Assembly (NCBI GenBank): GCA_947306495.1 | Contig: CAMZGT010000001.1 | Location: forward strand, 1-64,000 | Length of the DNA: 64,000 bases | Direction: 5' to 3' | From: an uncultured Acinetobacter sp. | GTDB taxonomy: Bacteria; Cyanobacteriota; Vampirovibrionia; Gastranaerophilales; Gastranaerophilaceae | Shown here: one piece after another, positions 8,093 to 17,132 of the stretch | How the letters are laid out: each line of letters starts with the position of its first letter | Position numbering within the stretch: the first letter of the stretch is position 1 | The notes under the pieces: generated by a model | What the model was told of the DNA's origin: nothing | The model's input: only the letters and a program-made list of their open reading frames with translations | Databases searched by the model: none | Program-made: the position numbers and the translations under genes

Positions 8093-9552
8093 TCGCCTAC
8101 AAATATTTCTTTTACTTTTTCTCTGTCATCAAAATGAATCGTTTCATTCGCTAATATCTGATAATCCTCATGCCCTTTTCCTGCAACAATTACAACATCA
8201 TTAGCATTCGCTATTTTATACGCTTCTTTTATTGCAAGTTCTCTGTCCGGCTCAACAACTACATTGCTTACGCTTTTAAACCCTGCTAAAATATCTGTAA
8301 TTATCTGCTGAGGATTTTCCGAACGCGGGTTATCACTTGTCACAATTACTTTATCTGCTAAATTTTCTGCAATAGCTCCCATTTTCGGTCGTTTTGTAGC
8401 ATCTCTGTCCCCGCCGCAACCAAAAACGCATAAGAGATTTGCTCCGTTTGGTGTAATCTCTCTGGCTGCTTTCAAAACATTTTCAAGTCCATCCGGAGTG
8501 TGCGCATAGTCAACAATAACAGTCGGTTTATTTACAACGACTTCAAACCTGCCTGCTACACCTTGAATTTCTTCCAGTGTATATATCGTTTTCTGAATAT
8601 CAAGATCGAGAGCAACAGCAGTAGTTAAAGCCGCTAAAACATTATATACAGAAAACATACCGTTCATTTTTAAGTTTATAGGATATTTTTCTCCCTTTAT
8701 ATCACATATAAATGATGCTCCACTGTTGCTGAAAGATATTTTCTCAGCTCTGACATCAGCCGGCATATTAATACCATATGTATACAAATTAACTGTAGGT
8801 GATACCGATTCCATAAATCCGGTTGCATATTCATCATCAGCATTAATAATCGCATAATCTCCGGCAACTAAATCTTCGAAAAGTTTTGCCTTTGCCTTGA
8901 AGTAATTATTCATTGTTATATGAAAATCTAAATGGTCTTGCGTTAAATTTGTCAAAACTGCAACATTAAAATCACAATAATCAACTCTGTGCTGAGCAAG
9001 CGCATGTGAACTGACTTCCATAACAACATTTTCAATGTTCTTATCGTTTATTTCATGAAACAGTTTTTGAAGCTCAGGAGCTTGCGGAGTTGTATGTTTA
9101 GCATCATGGTAACTGTCTTCTGAAAAAAACTTATGCCCTAAAGTTCCTATTAAAGCACATTTTTCATTATTTGCTTCATATATTTTTTGAATAAGATGTG
9201 TCACGGTTGTTTTTCCGTTTGTTCCTGTAACACCAATAAGGTTTAGTTTACGAGACGGTGAACCATAAAAAAGATCAGAAACTTGAGCAATAATTTTGCT
9301 TGTATCTGATACAACAATTTGAGGTACATCAAGGTTTAACCTTCTCTCTACTATGCACAAACATGCTCCGTTTAAAACGGCTTCTTCCGCATATTCATGC
9401 CCGTCTACATGTTCTCCTGTTAAACATATAAACAAATCGTCTTGCTCTGTTTTTTTCGAATTATACGAAATCCCTAATATTTCATCGGAGAATCCGTCTA
9501 TATTTACTAATTCTTCATAATTAATGTTGTCAATAAGCGTTCTTAGTTTCAT
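8089..9552 (-). CDS. murE: UDP-MurNAc-tripeptide synthetase (mDAP-adding MurE)
   Basis: MurE adds the third amino acid to UDP-MurNAc-L-Ala-D-Glu in the cytoplasm. The 487-aa sequence has the Mur ligase P-loop GVTGTNGKTT (about 107-116), the HTTPQAPEL segment, the carbamoylated-lysine region, and the C-terminal DNPR motif (TSDNPRSENP), which is the signature of meso-diaminopimelate ligases rather than lysine ligases. It follows the PBP gene by 12 bp and overlaps nagA by 4 bp, as in a division/wall operon. The peptidoglycan should therefore be mDAP type. Confidence 0.96.
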   Translation of the reverse strand: MKLRTLIDNINYEELVNIDGFSDEILGISYNSKKTEQDDLFICLTGEHVDGHEYAEEAVLNGACLCIVERRLNLDVPQIVVSDTSKIIAQVSDLFYGSPSRKLNLIGVTGTNGKTTVTHLIQKIYEANNEKCALIGTLGHKFFSEDSYHDAKHTTPQAPELQKLFHEINDKNIENVVMEVSSHALAQHRVDYCDFNVAVLTNLTQDHLDFHITMNNYFKAKAKLFEDLVAGDYAIINADDEYATGFMESVSPTVNLYTYGINMPADVRAEKISFSNSGASFICDIKGEKYPINLKMNGMFSVYNVLAALTTAVALDLDIQKTIYTLEEIQGVAGRFEVVVNKPTVIVDYAHTPDGLENVLKAAREITPNGANLLCVFGCGGDRDATKRPKMGAIAENLADKVIVTSDNPRSENPQQIITDILAGFKSVSNVVVEPDRELAIKEAYKIANANDVVIVAGKGHEDYQILANETIHFDDREKVKEIFVGE

Positions 9553-9564
9553 TATAACCTCTCA

Positions 9565-11289
9565 TTATATTTTAAAATGCTCCCCTTTATCAGGCTGTAA
9601 ATTTAATATTCTTGCAATCTGAGTTGAAATTTCTTTAAAAATAGGCGCAGCTACTGTGTTACCCCAAATTTCCCCACCTTGTGCGGAGTCAACTATTACA
9701 TAAATTAAAACCTGTGGATTAGTTGAAGGCATATAGCCTACTATTGACGTGTACAATTTGTTAGTATAACCGACTCCATTTTCTTTTGGCTTAATCGAAG
9801 TTCCGGTTTTTGCTGCTATATTGTAACTTGGATTTTTAATCGGCGATTTTCCTCTGTTTATACTCTCAGTCAACAATTCTGTAACTACTCTTGCATGTTC
9901 CGGTGTCATGACTTGAACTCTTTTTACTTTTATTTCTTCTTCCTCAGGAGAATATTTAATTACATGCGGAGTAACTCTGACACCGTCATTAGCCAATGCC
10001 GATACCGCAGATACCATTTGAATTGCAGTGACAGAAGAACCATAACCATATCCCATTGAAGCATGATCTGACGTATCCCATCTGTTTGGATTTTTAAGCA
10101 AACCTACTGATTCTCCGGGTAAGTCAATACCGGTTTTTTCACCAAAACCGAATTTCTTCAACATACTATGATATTCATGCTTTCCCATCATTTGTGCAAC
10201 AACAACAGAAGCTACATTGCTTGAATGTTCAAAAAGATACACTAAATCTATCATTCCTGGGTTAGGATGTCTGCCATAATCATAGTTTTTGATAGTCCAC
10301 CAACCTATTTTAATTTTCCCAGTATCGTTAATCCTTGAATATTTATTAATTTTCCCTAATTCAATTGCTGATGCAACAGTGATTGTCTTAAAAGTGGAAC
10401 CGGGAGGAAATACATCGGTTAGTGTCCAATTCTTTATCTGATAACTTGTGGCATTCTTAAAATTATTCGGATCAAAGTATGGATATACAGCATAAGCAAG
10501 AATTTCTCCGTTTCTTGGGTTCATAACAATAACAGCGCCTCTTTGAGCATGGAACTTCTGAATAGACTTCATTAACTCTTTTTCACAAACGTGCTGAACA
10601 GCAGCATCAATTGTCAATGTAACATCCTTGCCTTTAACAGGTTTGGTAGCAGCAACAGGATCTGTCGTAATATTATATATTACCTTTCCCTTAGGAGTCA
10701 TTTCGAACGAAGATGATTTTGTAACACTTTCCAATTTGTCTCCTGCCGTTAACTCTACACCGGAAGCTACATCAGCATCAAAATTATAATATCCCAAAAC
10801 ATGAGCAGCCAAAGTCCCCTGAGGATATGTCCTTATACTCTTTTTATCCATAGGTATTTCACGCAAATTTAATTTTGCGATTTCATTTCTTGTTCTTCTG
10901 TCAACATTCTTTTTTAAAGAAATTAATGCAACATTTTGGCGCAATTTTTCTGTTAAGTCATATTGCGATATTTTAAGAATCGGAGCAAGTAATTTAGCTA
11001 ATTCTTCCGGAGTGTGTACAAAATCTGCTTTTCTTGCAAAAATATCATAATAAACCGTATCCGTAGCTAACTTTATTCCGTTTCTGTCAAAAATATCTCC
11101 TCGCATTACAAAAGAGGAAGCCCTCCTTTGATTTTTAGCTTTAACTCTAAAATGTCTTACATCCAGCACCTGTACACAAAATAAATAAAATATAAACAGC
11201 AGTAATGCCACAAAAAAACCTGCCTGAAACCACATAAGCCTATCAGAAAACATTTTGTTTTTATTTATCTTTTTATCATTTTTCCCCAT
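9565..11289 (-). CDS. ftsI: Division transpeptidase (PBP2/FtsI-type penicillin-binding protein)
   Basis: This class B penicillin-binding protein cross-links septal peptidoglycan. I choose the ATG at 11289 (574 aa), because the ORF-track start at 11316 lies inside the promoter described at 11304-11332. The order is a short cytoplasmic tail, a membrane helix (WFQAGFFVALLLFIFYLFC), a dimerisation/pedestal domain (VMRGDIFDRNGIKLATDTV), and the transpeptidase domain with PPGSTFKTIT (SxxK), SSNVASV (SxN) and AAKTGTS (KTG). The C-terminus is short, with no PASTA domains. Its position before murE matches the dcw order, although ftsL and mraW are absent from the window. Confidence 0.94.
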   Translation of the reverse strand: MGKNDKKINKNKMFSDRLMWFQAGFFVALLLFIFYLFCVQVLDVRHFRVKAKNQRRASSFVMRGDIFDRNGIKLATDTVYYDIFARKADFVHTPEELAKLLAPILKISQYDLTEKLRQNVALISLKKNVDRRTRNEIAKLNLREIPMDKKSIRTYPQGTLAAHVLGYYNFDADVASGVELTAGDKLESVTKSSSFEMTPKGKVIYNITTDPVAATKPVKGKDVTLTIDAAVQHVCEKELMKSIQKFHAQRGAVIVMNPRNGEILAYAVYPYFDPNNFKNATSYQIKNWTLTDVFPPGSTFKTITVASAIELGKINKYSRINDTGKIKIGWWTIKNYDYGRHPNPGMIDLVYLFEHSSNVASVVVAQMMGKHEYHSMLKKFGFGEKTGIDLPGESVGLLKNPNRWDTSDHASMGYGYGSSVTAIQMVSAVSALANDGVRVTPHVIKYSPEEEEIKVKRVQVMTPEHARVVTELLTESINRGKSPIKNPSYNIAAKTGTSIKPKENGVGYTNKLYTSIVGYMPSTNPQVLIYVIVDSAQGGEIWGNTVAAPIFKEISTQIARILNLQPDKGEHFKI

Positions 11290-11303
11290 ATAAACATCAT
11301 ACC

Positions 11304-11332
11304 ATAATACTTTCAAAAGATTAAAATGTTAA
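11304..11332 (-). promoter_or_regulatory. Promoter of the ftsI-murE-nagA-asmA operon
   Basis: Reading on the minus strand: TTAACA, exactly 17 bp, then TATTAT. The expected start (about 11297) is only ~8 nt before the ATG at 11289 and there is no Shine-Dalgarno sequence, so the mRNA would be nearly leaderless. Confidence 0.65.
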
Positions 11333-11466
11333 GAAACAACAAAGTCTAATACAAATTTAAAAGTATTGCCGAACATCATTTGAAATATCTGTATAGCAAT
11401 TTTTCTTCATTTACAAAAGCTTGTGTTGCTTTATGGTAACTAATTTAGGCATGCCGTTTTGATTTA

Positions 11467-11524
11467 GTGTAAAAAATACACCGAATGGCTAATAACCAAC
11501 TTGGTTATTTTTAAGTGTATTTTT
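11467..11524 (+). other. Nested and mutually exclusive hairpins
   Basis: A 10-bp outer stem (AAAAATACAC, 11472-11481, with GTGTATTTTT, 11515-11524) encloses a 7-bp inner hairpin (AATAACC / GGTTATT). The 5' arm of the outer stem can alternatively pair with GTGTA just upstream (11467-11471). It lies between divergent genes, 70 bp before the promoter of the 88-aa gene. It could be a small RNA terminator or a structured site. Apart from this and two promoters, the 11290-11686 gap looks empty. Confidence 0.4.
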
Positions 11525-11592
11525 AACATTTTATCCCAAAACCCTTTATTTTCGCTGTGTTTACATTTGTTTACAATTTTATTTTTACCCTC

Positions 11593-11621
11593 TTGACTTT
11601 TTTTTTGATATGTATCATAAT
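11593..11621 (+). promoter_or_regulatory. Promoter of the 88-aa motif protein
   Basis: TTGACT, 17 bp, CATAAT. The expected start is near 11628. The ~60-nt leader contains a small hairpin (AAGTGTT/AACACTT around 11636-11654) before the GGAGG ribosome site. Confidence 0.7.
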
Positions 11622-11686
11622 AATTTTGTTAGATGAAGTGTTAAAAAAACACTTAATCAAAAAGAAACAATTCACGGAGGTGAAAA

Positions 11687-11953
11687 ATGCAAGTAAATAA
11701 AATTTCTAATATAACTTTCAAAGAAAATGTTTTATCACAAGAGATGGACTCACAAGGTGCAATTTTGATGTTAAGAGATGCCAATGCTTCTGTTAAATTT
11801 CGCCAAAATCAAGAAATTGCTCAAAACGCAGATACTATGAGTTCAACTCCGCTAAAAGCTCTTGGATATAAATTATACAGAACATTTAGCATGATTAAGG
11901 GTGATGAACCTATTAAAACAGAAGAAAACAAGCGTTTAAATACCTTAGCTTAA
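11687..11953 (+). CDS. Small motif-family protein (88 aa), function unknown
   Basis: I do not recognise this protein. It begins MQVNKISNITFKENVL; the ITFKE core resembles N-terminal segments of four other unknown proteins in the window (see Findings). The rest is a hydrophilic, largely helical sequence with no membrane segment or cysteine. The expression signals are unusually good: a near-consensus promoter, a perfect GGAGG 6 nt before ATG, and its own terminator, so it is probably a well-expressed monocistronic gene. Confidence 0.8.
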   Translation: MQVNKISNITFKENVLSQEMDSQGAILMLRDANASVKFRQNQEIAQNADTMSSTPLKALGYKLYRTFSMIKGDEPIKTEENKRLNTLA

Positions 11954-11989
11954 ATATAAAATCTATAATATAATACACACACATAATTT

Positions 11990-12023
11990 AGCGATAGTTT
12001 TTATAAATTATCGCTTTTGCTTT
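11990..12023 (+). terminator. Terminator after the 88-aa gene
   Basis: AGCGATA (11990-11996) pairs with TATCGCT (12009-12015) and is followed by a T-rich tract on the plus strand, 37 bp after the stop codon. Confidence 0.7.
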
Positions 12024-12040
12024 TTGTACAAATATCGTTA

Positions 12041-12679
12041 TTATCTTTTATAATAAACCTTATTTGAGCAGTCTGTCGTATTTACTGTTTCTATTTTTTT
12101 GTCTAATTCTACATTTGATTGTATATTAGCTGCTGATTTAAAATATTTTTGCGCTTGTTGTGTATCACCGAATTTTTGGTAAATATCACCCAGTTTATAT
12201 AGTGTTTCATAGTGTTTAATGTAACCGTTATTGTATGCTTTTGTATACATTTTAAGAGCCTTTTTAAACATTGCCCTTTTGTAGTAGAATTCACCAAAAT
12301 AAAAATACGGTTCTGGACGAGATTCATCAATGCTTAATGCCCGATAATAGTTTCCTTTTGCGTATCTGTCTTTACCTATCAAATCATAAAGCGTTCCCAA
12401 TCTGATTGCATAGAATATATTGTCCGGAGATTTATTGCACAAAATCGAATATAAATTGAGAGCATAAGTAATATTTTCATCAAGATTTCCTGACTTATTT
12501 TTCATTGCCAAATCATAATATAAGTTTGCTTTTGTATCTGTTTCTTCTAAATTAATTTGGGAATAATCAACAGGAATAGTGTACTCTAATGTTCCATGAA
12601 GTGTCGCAAAAGAAGATACTACTGTAAAACACAATATATTTATTGTTAAAAATATTCTAATCAGTTGGCGCATATACAT
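12041..12679 (-). CDS. Exported TPR-repeat protein
   Basis: This 212-aa protein has an N-terminal signal peptide (MRQLIRIFLTINILCFTVVS, cleavage likely near SSFA-T) and then about four tetratricopeptide repeats between residues ~70 and 195 (for example IRLGTLYDLIGKDRYAKGNY, PYFYFGEFYYKRAMFKKALK, LYKLGDIYQKFGDTQQAQKY). TPR domains are protein-protein scaffolds, so a periplasmic adaptor is likely; the partner is unknown. The start could be either of two in-frame ATGs six bases apart, with no Shine-Dalgarno before them. It is divergent from the nuo operon, with 77 bp between them. Confidence 0.82.
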   Translation of the reverse strand: MYMRQLIRIFLTINILCFTVVSSFATLHGTLEYTIPVDYSQINLEETDTKANLYYDLAMKNKSGNLDENITYALNLYSILCNKSPDNIFYAIRLGTLYDLIGKDRYAKGNYYRALSIDESRPEPYFYFGEFYYKRAMFKKALKMYTKAYNNGYIKHYETLYKLGDIYQKFGDTQQAQKYFKSAANIQSNVELDKKIETVNTTDCSNKVYYKR

Positions 12680-12756
12680 ACAAATCTTAATATTACATAA
12701 TATAATATTATATCAGGAAATTTTCTAGTACAATATAATTAGAGGATTTGTTGGCA

Positions 12757-13110
12757 GTGAAAGAATTAGTTTGTTTATGTATATTTGTTATTTTATCATT
12801 GGTTTTTGGTGTAGCCATGCTTATTTTAGGGTTCATGTGTCAGTATAAAAAAGATACTGCCATAAAAGCTTCAACATATGAATGTGGTGTAAAACCTTTT
12901 TCTGACGCCAAGATTCGATTTGATATAAAATATTTTAACTATGCAATTATGTTTCTCGTTTTTGACATAGAAACAATTTTCCTATACCCTTTTGCAGTTT
13001 TTGTAAACGCTTTGGGCTTATTTGCAATAATTGAAGCGTTTATTTTTATATCAATTCTTCTGTTTGGTCTGATTTTTGCAATTAAAAGAAATTTTTTGAG
13101 GTGGGTATAA
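12757..13110 (+). CDS. nuoA: NDH-1 subunit A
   Basis: This small membrane subunit with three helices helps couple the quinone site to the proton-pumping arm. The conserved [20 protein letters not shown] loop and the '[12 protein letters not shown]' helix are present. The start is uncertain: TTG at 12748 and 12751 or GTG at 12757; AGAGGA at 12741-12746 is best spaced for GTG. A TATAAT at 12734-12739 would put the transcript start almost on the ribosome site. It is the first gene of a complete 11-gene operon with 10 overlapping or closely spaced joins. Confidence 0.93.
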   Translation: MKELVCLCIFVILSLVFGVAMLILGFMCQYKKDTAIKASTYECGVKPFSDAKIRFDIKYFNYAIMFLVFDIETIFLYPFAVFVNALGLFAIIEAFIFISILLFGLIFAIKRNFLRWV

Positions 13111-13640
13111 TGGGGATTATAGTTACTTCTGTCGATTACATACTTAATAACGCCAGAGCAAATTCTTTATGGCCCCTTACCTTTGCGACTTCTTGCTGCG
13201 GAATTGAAATGATGCATACAGTTGCTTCAGATAATGATATCGCACGTTTTGGGTCTGAAGTTTTTAGAGGTTCTCCGAGACAAGCAGATTTATTAATTTG
13301 TGCAGGAACTATTACACACAAAATGGCACCGGTTCTTTTAAGACTGTATGAGCAAATGGCAGAACCTAAGTATGTTATCGCAATGGGTGCTTGTACATGC
13401 GGAGGAGGAATGTTTCAGGAAACATCTTATTCCGTCGTGAAAGGAATAGACAAAATTATTCCTGTAGACATTTACTTACCTATGTGTCCGCCAAAACCTG
13501 AAGCGCTTTTAGATGCAATAAAAAAATTACAAAATAGAGTCAAAAAAGAATCTATTCTTACCAGAAAAGAATTTATGGATTCTCATAATTCTTTTTTGCA
13601 TGAAACATGTGGTATACTAACAGAAATAAATGGAGGATAA
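13110..13640 (+). CDS. nuoB: NDH-1 subunit B (N2 cluster subunit)
   Basis: NuoB holds iron-sulfur cluster N2, the last centre before quinone. I use the ATG at 13110, which overlaps the nuoA stop (TAATG) and has GAGGT about 7 nt upstream, giving 176 aa. The N2 ligands are visible: tandem C29-C30 in [11 protein letters not shown]94 in MGACTCGGG and C126 in [11 protein letters not shown]. One oddity is a cysteine at 96 two residues after C94, where most NuoB/NdhK proteins have a small residue or Asn. Confidence 0.97.
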   Translation: MGIIVTSVDYILNNARANSLWPLTFATSCCGIEMMHTVASDNDIARFGSEVFRGSPRQADLLICAGTITHKMAPVLLRLYEQMAEPKYVIAMGACTCGGGMFQETSYSVVKGIDKIIPVDIYLPMCPPKPEALLDAIKKLQNRVKKESILTRKEFMDSHNSFLHETCGILTEINGG

Positions 13641-13644
13641 AACT

Positions 13645-14079
13645 ATGAACATAGCTGATTTAAAACATATTTTTGGCGATTGCGAATTAGTTGGTGACAA
13701 AATAGTTATAAAAAATGATTTACACACTACTTTAAAATTCGTATCACAAAATTATGGTTATGATATGTTAAAAGATATCCTCGCTGTTGACAAGAACGAC
13801 AAGGGAATTGAGCTTACATATCATTTATACTCTTCTCAGGATGAAGAAGATATGTTAATTTCCATAATTGTCAAAGATGAAGCGGAAAGTGTAATAGATA
13901 TATACAAATCTGCCATTGCAGATGAAAATGAAATTTTTGATTTATTCGGAATAAAATTTATCGGCAATGAAAATTTAAAACGTTTATATCTGCCGGAAAG
14001 CTGGGAAGGTCACCCATTAAAGAAAGATTACATCCAGAATGACACGAGGTTAGCTTGGAATGACAATAACGAAGCTTAA
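13645..14079 (+). CDS. nuoC: NDH-1 subunit C (30-kDa type)
   Basis: NuoC is a peripheral subunit that packs on NuoD. The ATG at 13645 follows a GGAGG by 8 nt and gives 144 aa; the earlier ATG of the ORF track lies within that ribosome site. The family signature DENEIFDLFGIKFIGNENLK, then RLYLPESWEGHPLKKDY, is clear near the C-terminus. NuoC and NuoD are separate, not fused. It overlaps nuoD by 20 bp. Confidence 0.94.
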   Translation: MNIADLKHIFGDCELVGDKIVIKNDLHTTLKFVSQNYGYDMLKDILAVDKNDKGIELTYHLYSSQDEEDMLISIIVKDEAESVIDIYKSAIADENEIFDLFGIKFIGNENLKRLYLPESWEGHPLKKDYIQNDTRLAWNDNNEA

Positions 14080-15151
14080 ATTAAATTTAGGTCCGCAGCA
14101 TCCGTCAACACATGGTGTACTCAGACTTTTACTGGAACTTGAAGGAGAGAAAATACTCTCTTGCGAGCCTGACGTAGGGTACCTTCACAGAGGAATGGAA
14201 AAAATGGCTGAAAGGATGTCTTATATTCAGCAATTACCAATTGTTGACAGAATAGATTATCTTGCCGGTTTTTTCTACTCAGAGTTATATTGCAGAACAA
14301 TAGAAAAAGCGTTGAATATAACTCTTCCTGACAGAGTAAAATTTATAAGAGTTCTATTGTTAGAGTTAAACAGAATATCCTCTCATTTATTATGGCTTGG
14401 TGCTTTTTTAATGGATTTAGGTGCAACCTCTCCATTCTTCTACGCTTTCAGAGAAAGAGAAATGATTCTTAAATATTTTGAAAAACTCACAGGCCAAAGA
14501 ATGATGTATAATTATTTCATTTTTGGCGGAGTCAGAAAAGATATTGTTTTTTTGGAAGATGTCGAAGAAATCTTAAAAATACTTTCAGAAAAAATAAATG
14601 AGTATGAACGGCTTATAACAGAAAATCCTATTTTTATCAAAAGAACTAAAGAAAAAGGTATATTGAAACAAGATATTGCGCTAAACTATGCAATAACAGG
14701 TGTAAATTTGCGTTCATCAGGAATAAATTATGATATAAGAATGAATGATGAATTATACTCACATTTTTCAGTTCATCCTGTTTTAATGGGTGATGGAGAT
14801 TCATGGAGCAGATATAAAGCAAGAATTTTGGAAATAAAAGAGAGTATTTCACTTGTAAGAGAAGCCATCGACTACATAAATAAAGCAGAAAAATTCGAAA
14901 AATCCGAAATAAATCCTTTAAACTTAAAGTTGCCGGAGGGTGAATTTTATAGCGAGATAGAAGCTCCCAGAGGCTTGTCTTCATGCTATATATATTCAAC
15001 GGGCGATGACAGACCATATAGGTTGAAGTGGAGAACAGGATCATATTATTCCGTAAATCTTCTCAGAGAACTTTTAAAGGGAAGTTACTTGAATGATGCA
15101 ATTGCTATAGCCGGTTCCTTGGACATTATTTTGCCGGAGGTAGACAAATAA
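14060..15151 (+). CDS. nuoD: NDH-1 subunit D (49-kDa type)
   Basis: NuoD forms the quinone-binding cavity with NuoB. The N-terminal LNLGPQHPSTHGVLRLLLEL carries the conserved HPSTHG quinone-site loop, followed by EPDVGYLHRGMEKMAE. At 363 aa it is slightly shorter than the ~390-aa family norm. The C-terminus ends DIILPEVDK, and the usual D-R motif is present as ...SLDIILPEVD(K). The hydrogenase-type nickel cysteines are absent, so it is a complex I, not a group 4 hydrogenase, subunit. Confidence 0.96.
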   Translation: MTITKLKLNLGPQHPSTHGVLRLLLELEGEKILSCEPDVGYLHRGMEKMAERMSYIQQLPIVDRIDYLAGFFYSELYCRTIEKALNITLPDRVKFIRVLLLELNRISSHLLWLGAFLMDLGATSPFFYAFREREMILKYFEKLTGQRMMYNYFIFGGVRKDIVFLEDVEEILKILSEKINEYERLITENPIFIKRTKEKGILKQDIALNYAITGVNLRSSGINYDIRMNDELYSHFSVHPVLMGDGDSWSRYKARILEIKESISLVREAIDYINKAEKFEKSEINPLNLKLPEGEFYSEIEAPRGLSSCYIYSTGDDRPYRLKWRTGSYYSVNLLRELLKGSYLNDAIAIAGSLDIILPEVDK

Positions 15152-16248
15152 TGAATTATTTGTATTTTCTCTACATTGAATTTTTAGCTAAACATAATAT
15201 TCCTAAATTATTTGGAGATATTACTTTTTACATTATTCCGTTTTGTATAATTGTGATTGCACTTTTAATTGTAGTTCTTATTCTGGTACTTGCAGAAAGA
15301 AAACTTTTAGGATTTTTTACACAGAGAAAAGGACCAAACAGAGTCGGATATTGGGGTCTGCTCCAAACATTAGCGGATGCTTTTAAACTTCTTTGCAAAG
15401 AAAATATAACTCCTGAAAAATCAGATAGATTTTTATTTAACTTAGCTCCTATTCTTGTTTTTGTACCGCCTATTACTGCACTGGGTCTAATTCCTTACAG
15501 CGCAGAATTTACATTTGTAAATACCTCTACTAATGTAATTTTATACCTGATTCTTGCGGCATTTCCTGTTTTGTGCATTTTTCTCGGAGGATGGGCAAGC
15601 AATAATAAATATTCATTGGTAGGTGCTGTAAGAAGTGTTGCACAGGTTTTAAGTTATGAATTGCCAATAACGTTCGTAATACTCTCAATTGTAGTACTTG
15701 CTTCTTCTATGAACCTTACCGGAATCACGCTTGCACAATATTCAAGAAGCGGCTTTACGGGATGGTTTGGATTTCCTTGCCTATTAGGACTTATTATTAT
15801 GTTTATAAGTATTCTGGCAGAACTAAACAGATGCCCGTTTGATTTGCCGGAAGCAGAAAGCGAACTTATTTGCGGTTATAACACGGAGTATTCCGGAATG
15901 AGATTTGCTTTATTTTATTTAAGTGAATATTCTATGCTTTTTGCAAATTCCTTATTATTAGCAATACTATTTTTTGGCGGATATTTATCTCCTTTTGGTG
16001 CATATTTAAGTCACATAATATTTAGAGATACTTCTTTAGCCTCTATTGCGGTATATTTTGAACAAGCTTTTTGGTTATTTTTTAAAGCAGGTTTGATAAT
16101 TTTCGTTATGATATGGATTAGAGCAACATTCCCTCGCTTAGCCTCCTTTGATTTGCTCAAATTTTCTTGGAAAATACTATTGCCTATATCTATTTTAAAC
16201 CTTTTTCTTATGGTGATATACAAATATATTACAGGAGGTGTCATATGA
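15151..16248 (+). CDS. nuoH: NDH-1 subunit H
   Basis: This is a multi-span membrane subunit (365 aa, about eight to nine helices) linking the quinone chamber to the antiporter-like arm. Conserved loops include LAERKLLGFFTQRKGPNRVG and ELNRCPFDLPEAESELICGY with the following NTEYSGMRFALFYLSEY. The start codon overlaps the nuoD stop (TAATG). No truncation is seen. Confidence 0.97.
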   Translation: MNYLYFLYIEFLAKHNIPKLFGDITFYIIPFCIIVIALLIVVLILVLAERKLLGFFTQRKGPNRVGYWGLLQTLADAFKLLCKENITPEKSDRFLFNLAPILVFVPPITALGLIPYSAEFTFVNTSTNVILYLILAAFPVLCIFLGGWASNNKYSLVGAVRSVAQVLSYELPITFVILSIVVLASSMNLTGITLAQYSRSGFTGWFGFPCLLGLIIMFISILAELNRCPFDLPEAESELICGYNTEYSGMRFALFYLSEYSMLFANSLLLAILFFGGYLSPFGAYLSHIIFRDTSLASIAVYFEQAFWLFFKAGLIIFVMIWIRATFPRLASFDLLKFSWKILLPISILNLFLMVIYKYITGGVI

Positions 16249-16625
16249 AACCTCTAAAAGGAATCTTTATTTTGCTTGACGGAATGTGGGTAGTATTCAA
16301 GCACTTGTTCAGACGTCCGGTAACGCTTGAGTATCCTGAAAAAAAACGGGAACCTAACGAAAGTTTTCGAGGTAAGCCAGTGGTTAAAGGATGTATCGGA
16401 TGCGGCATTTGCAAAAGTGTTTGCCCTTCAAATGCAATTAGTTTTTCTAAAGATGAAAACGAAGCAGTAACATCATACTGCTTTGATTTAAAAAAATGTA
16501 TTTTTTGCGGAAACTGTATGTATTATTGTCCTTATGGTGCAATAAAAATGACAAAAAGTTACGAACTTGCCTCAGAGAATAAGTCCGACTTACAATTAAA
16601 TTACAAAGGTGGAGCTGATGATTAA
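16245..16625 (+). CDS. nuoI: NDH-1 subunit I (2x[4Fe-4S])
   Basis: NuoI carries clusters N6a and N6b. The ATG at 16245 overlaps the nuoH stop (ATGA) and has a perfect GGAGG 8 nt before it; the ORF-track start at 16167 runs inside nuoH. The 126-aa protein has two CxxCxxCxxxCP motifs, CIGCGICKSVCP and CIFCGNCMYYCP. With no NuoE, F or G next to it, this subunit is the most likely docking point for an electron donor such as ferredoxin (inference). Confidence 0.96.
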   Translation: MKPLKGIFILLDGMWVVFKHLFRRPVTLEYPEKKREPNESFRGKPVVKGCIGCGICKSVCPSNAISFSKDENEAVTSYCFDLKKCIFCGNCMYYCPYGAIKMTKSYELASENKSDLQLNYKGGADD

Positions 16626-17130
16626 TAATCCTGTATTTTTTTATATTACAACTTTGCTAATCATTGTTTTTTGCTCAATTTCTCTTTTTGCAAAAAACCT
16701 TATGTATTCATTATTATCTGCGGTTATCGTGTTTTTTGCCGGTGCAATTATTTTTTATATACTTGGCTCGGAGTATAATGCAATTATACAAGCAGCTATA
16801 TACGGCTTGGCAGTACCTATTATCATAGGTATTTCTATAATGTTTACAAGTAATTCAAAAGAAACTTCAAAAATATCCGCGAGATCGTTTATTTTGTTAA
16901 CGGTTTCAGGAATTTTTATTCTGGCATTTACTTACCTAGTTATGATTTCACTGGTTATGCTTCCTGATACTTTTAATATAGCAGAAATCAGACAGGTTAA
17001 CGTTTTTGAAGTTATGTCCGCATTTGCTAAGGGGATATTTATAAACTATGTATGGGCATTTGAACTTGTTTCAATATTATTAACAATTATTGTTGCAGGG
17101 TTTACATTATTTAAAAAAAGAGGGGCCTGA
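16618..17130 (+). CDS. nuoJ: NDH-1 subunit J
   Basis: This five-helix membrane subunit (170 aa) contains the conserved pi-bulge helix region (YNAIIQAAIYGLAVPIIIGI). The ATG at 16618 overlaps the nuoI stop by 8 bp and follows GGTGG. The C-terminal region EVMSAFAKGIFINYVWAFEL and a last helix LLTIIVAGFTLF match the family. Confidence 0.92.
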   Translation: MINNPVFFYITTLLIIVFCSISLFAKNLMYSLLSAVIVFFAGAIIFYILGSEYNAIIQAAIYGLAVPIIIGISIMFTSNSKETSKISARSFILLTVSGIFILAFTYLVMISLVMLPDTFNIAEIRQVNVFEVMSAFAKGIFINYVWAFELVSILLTIIVAGFTLFKKRGA

Positions 17131-17132
17131 AT

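Noticed and set aside
14060-15151. NuoD as a [NiFe]-hydrogenase large subunit (membrane-bound group 4)
   Set aside because: The CxxC nickel ligand pairs are absent and the set of neighbours is a complete NDH-1.
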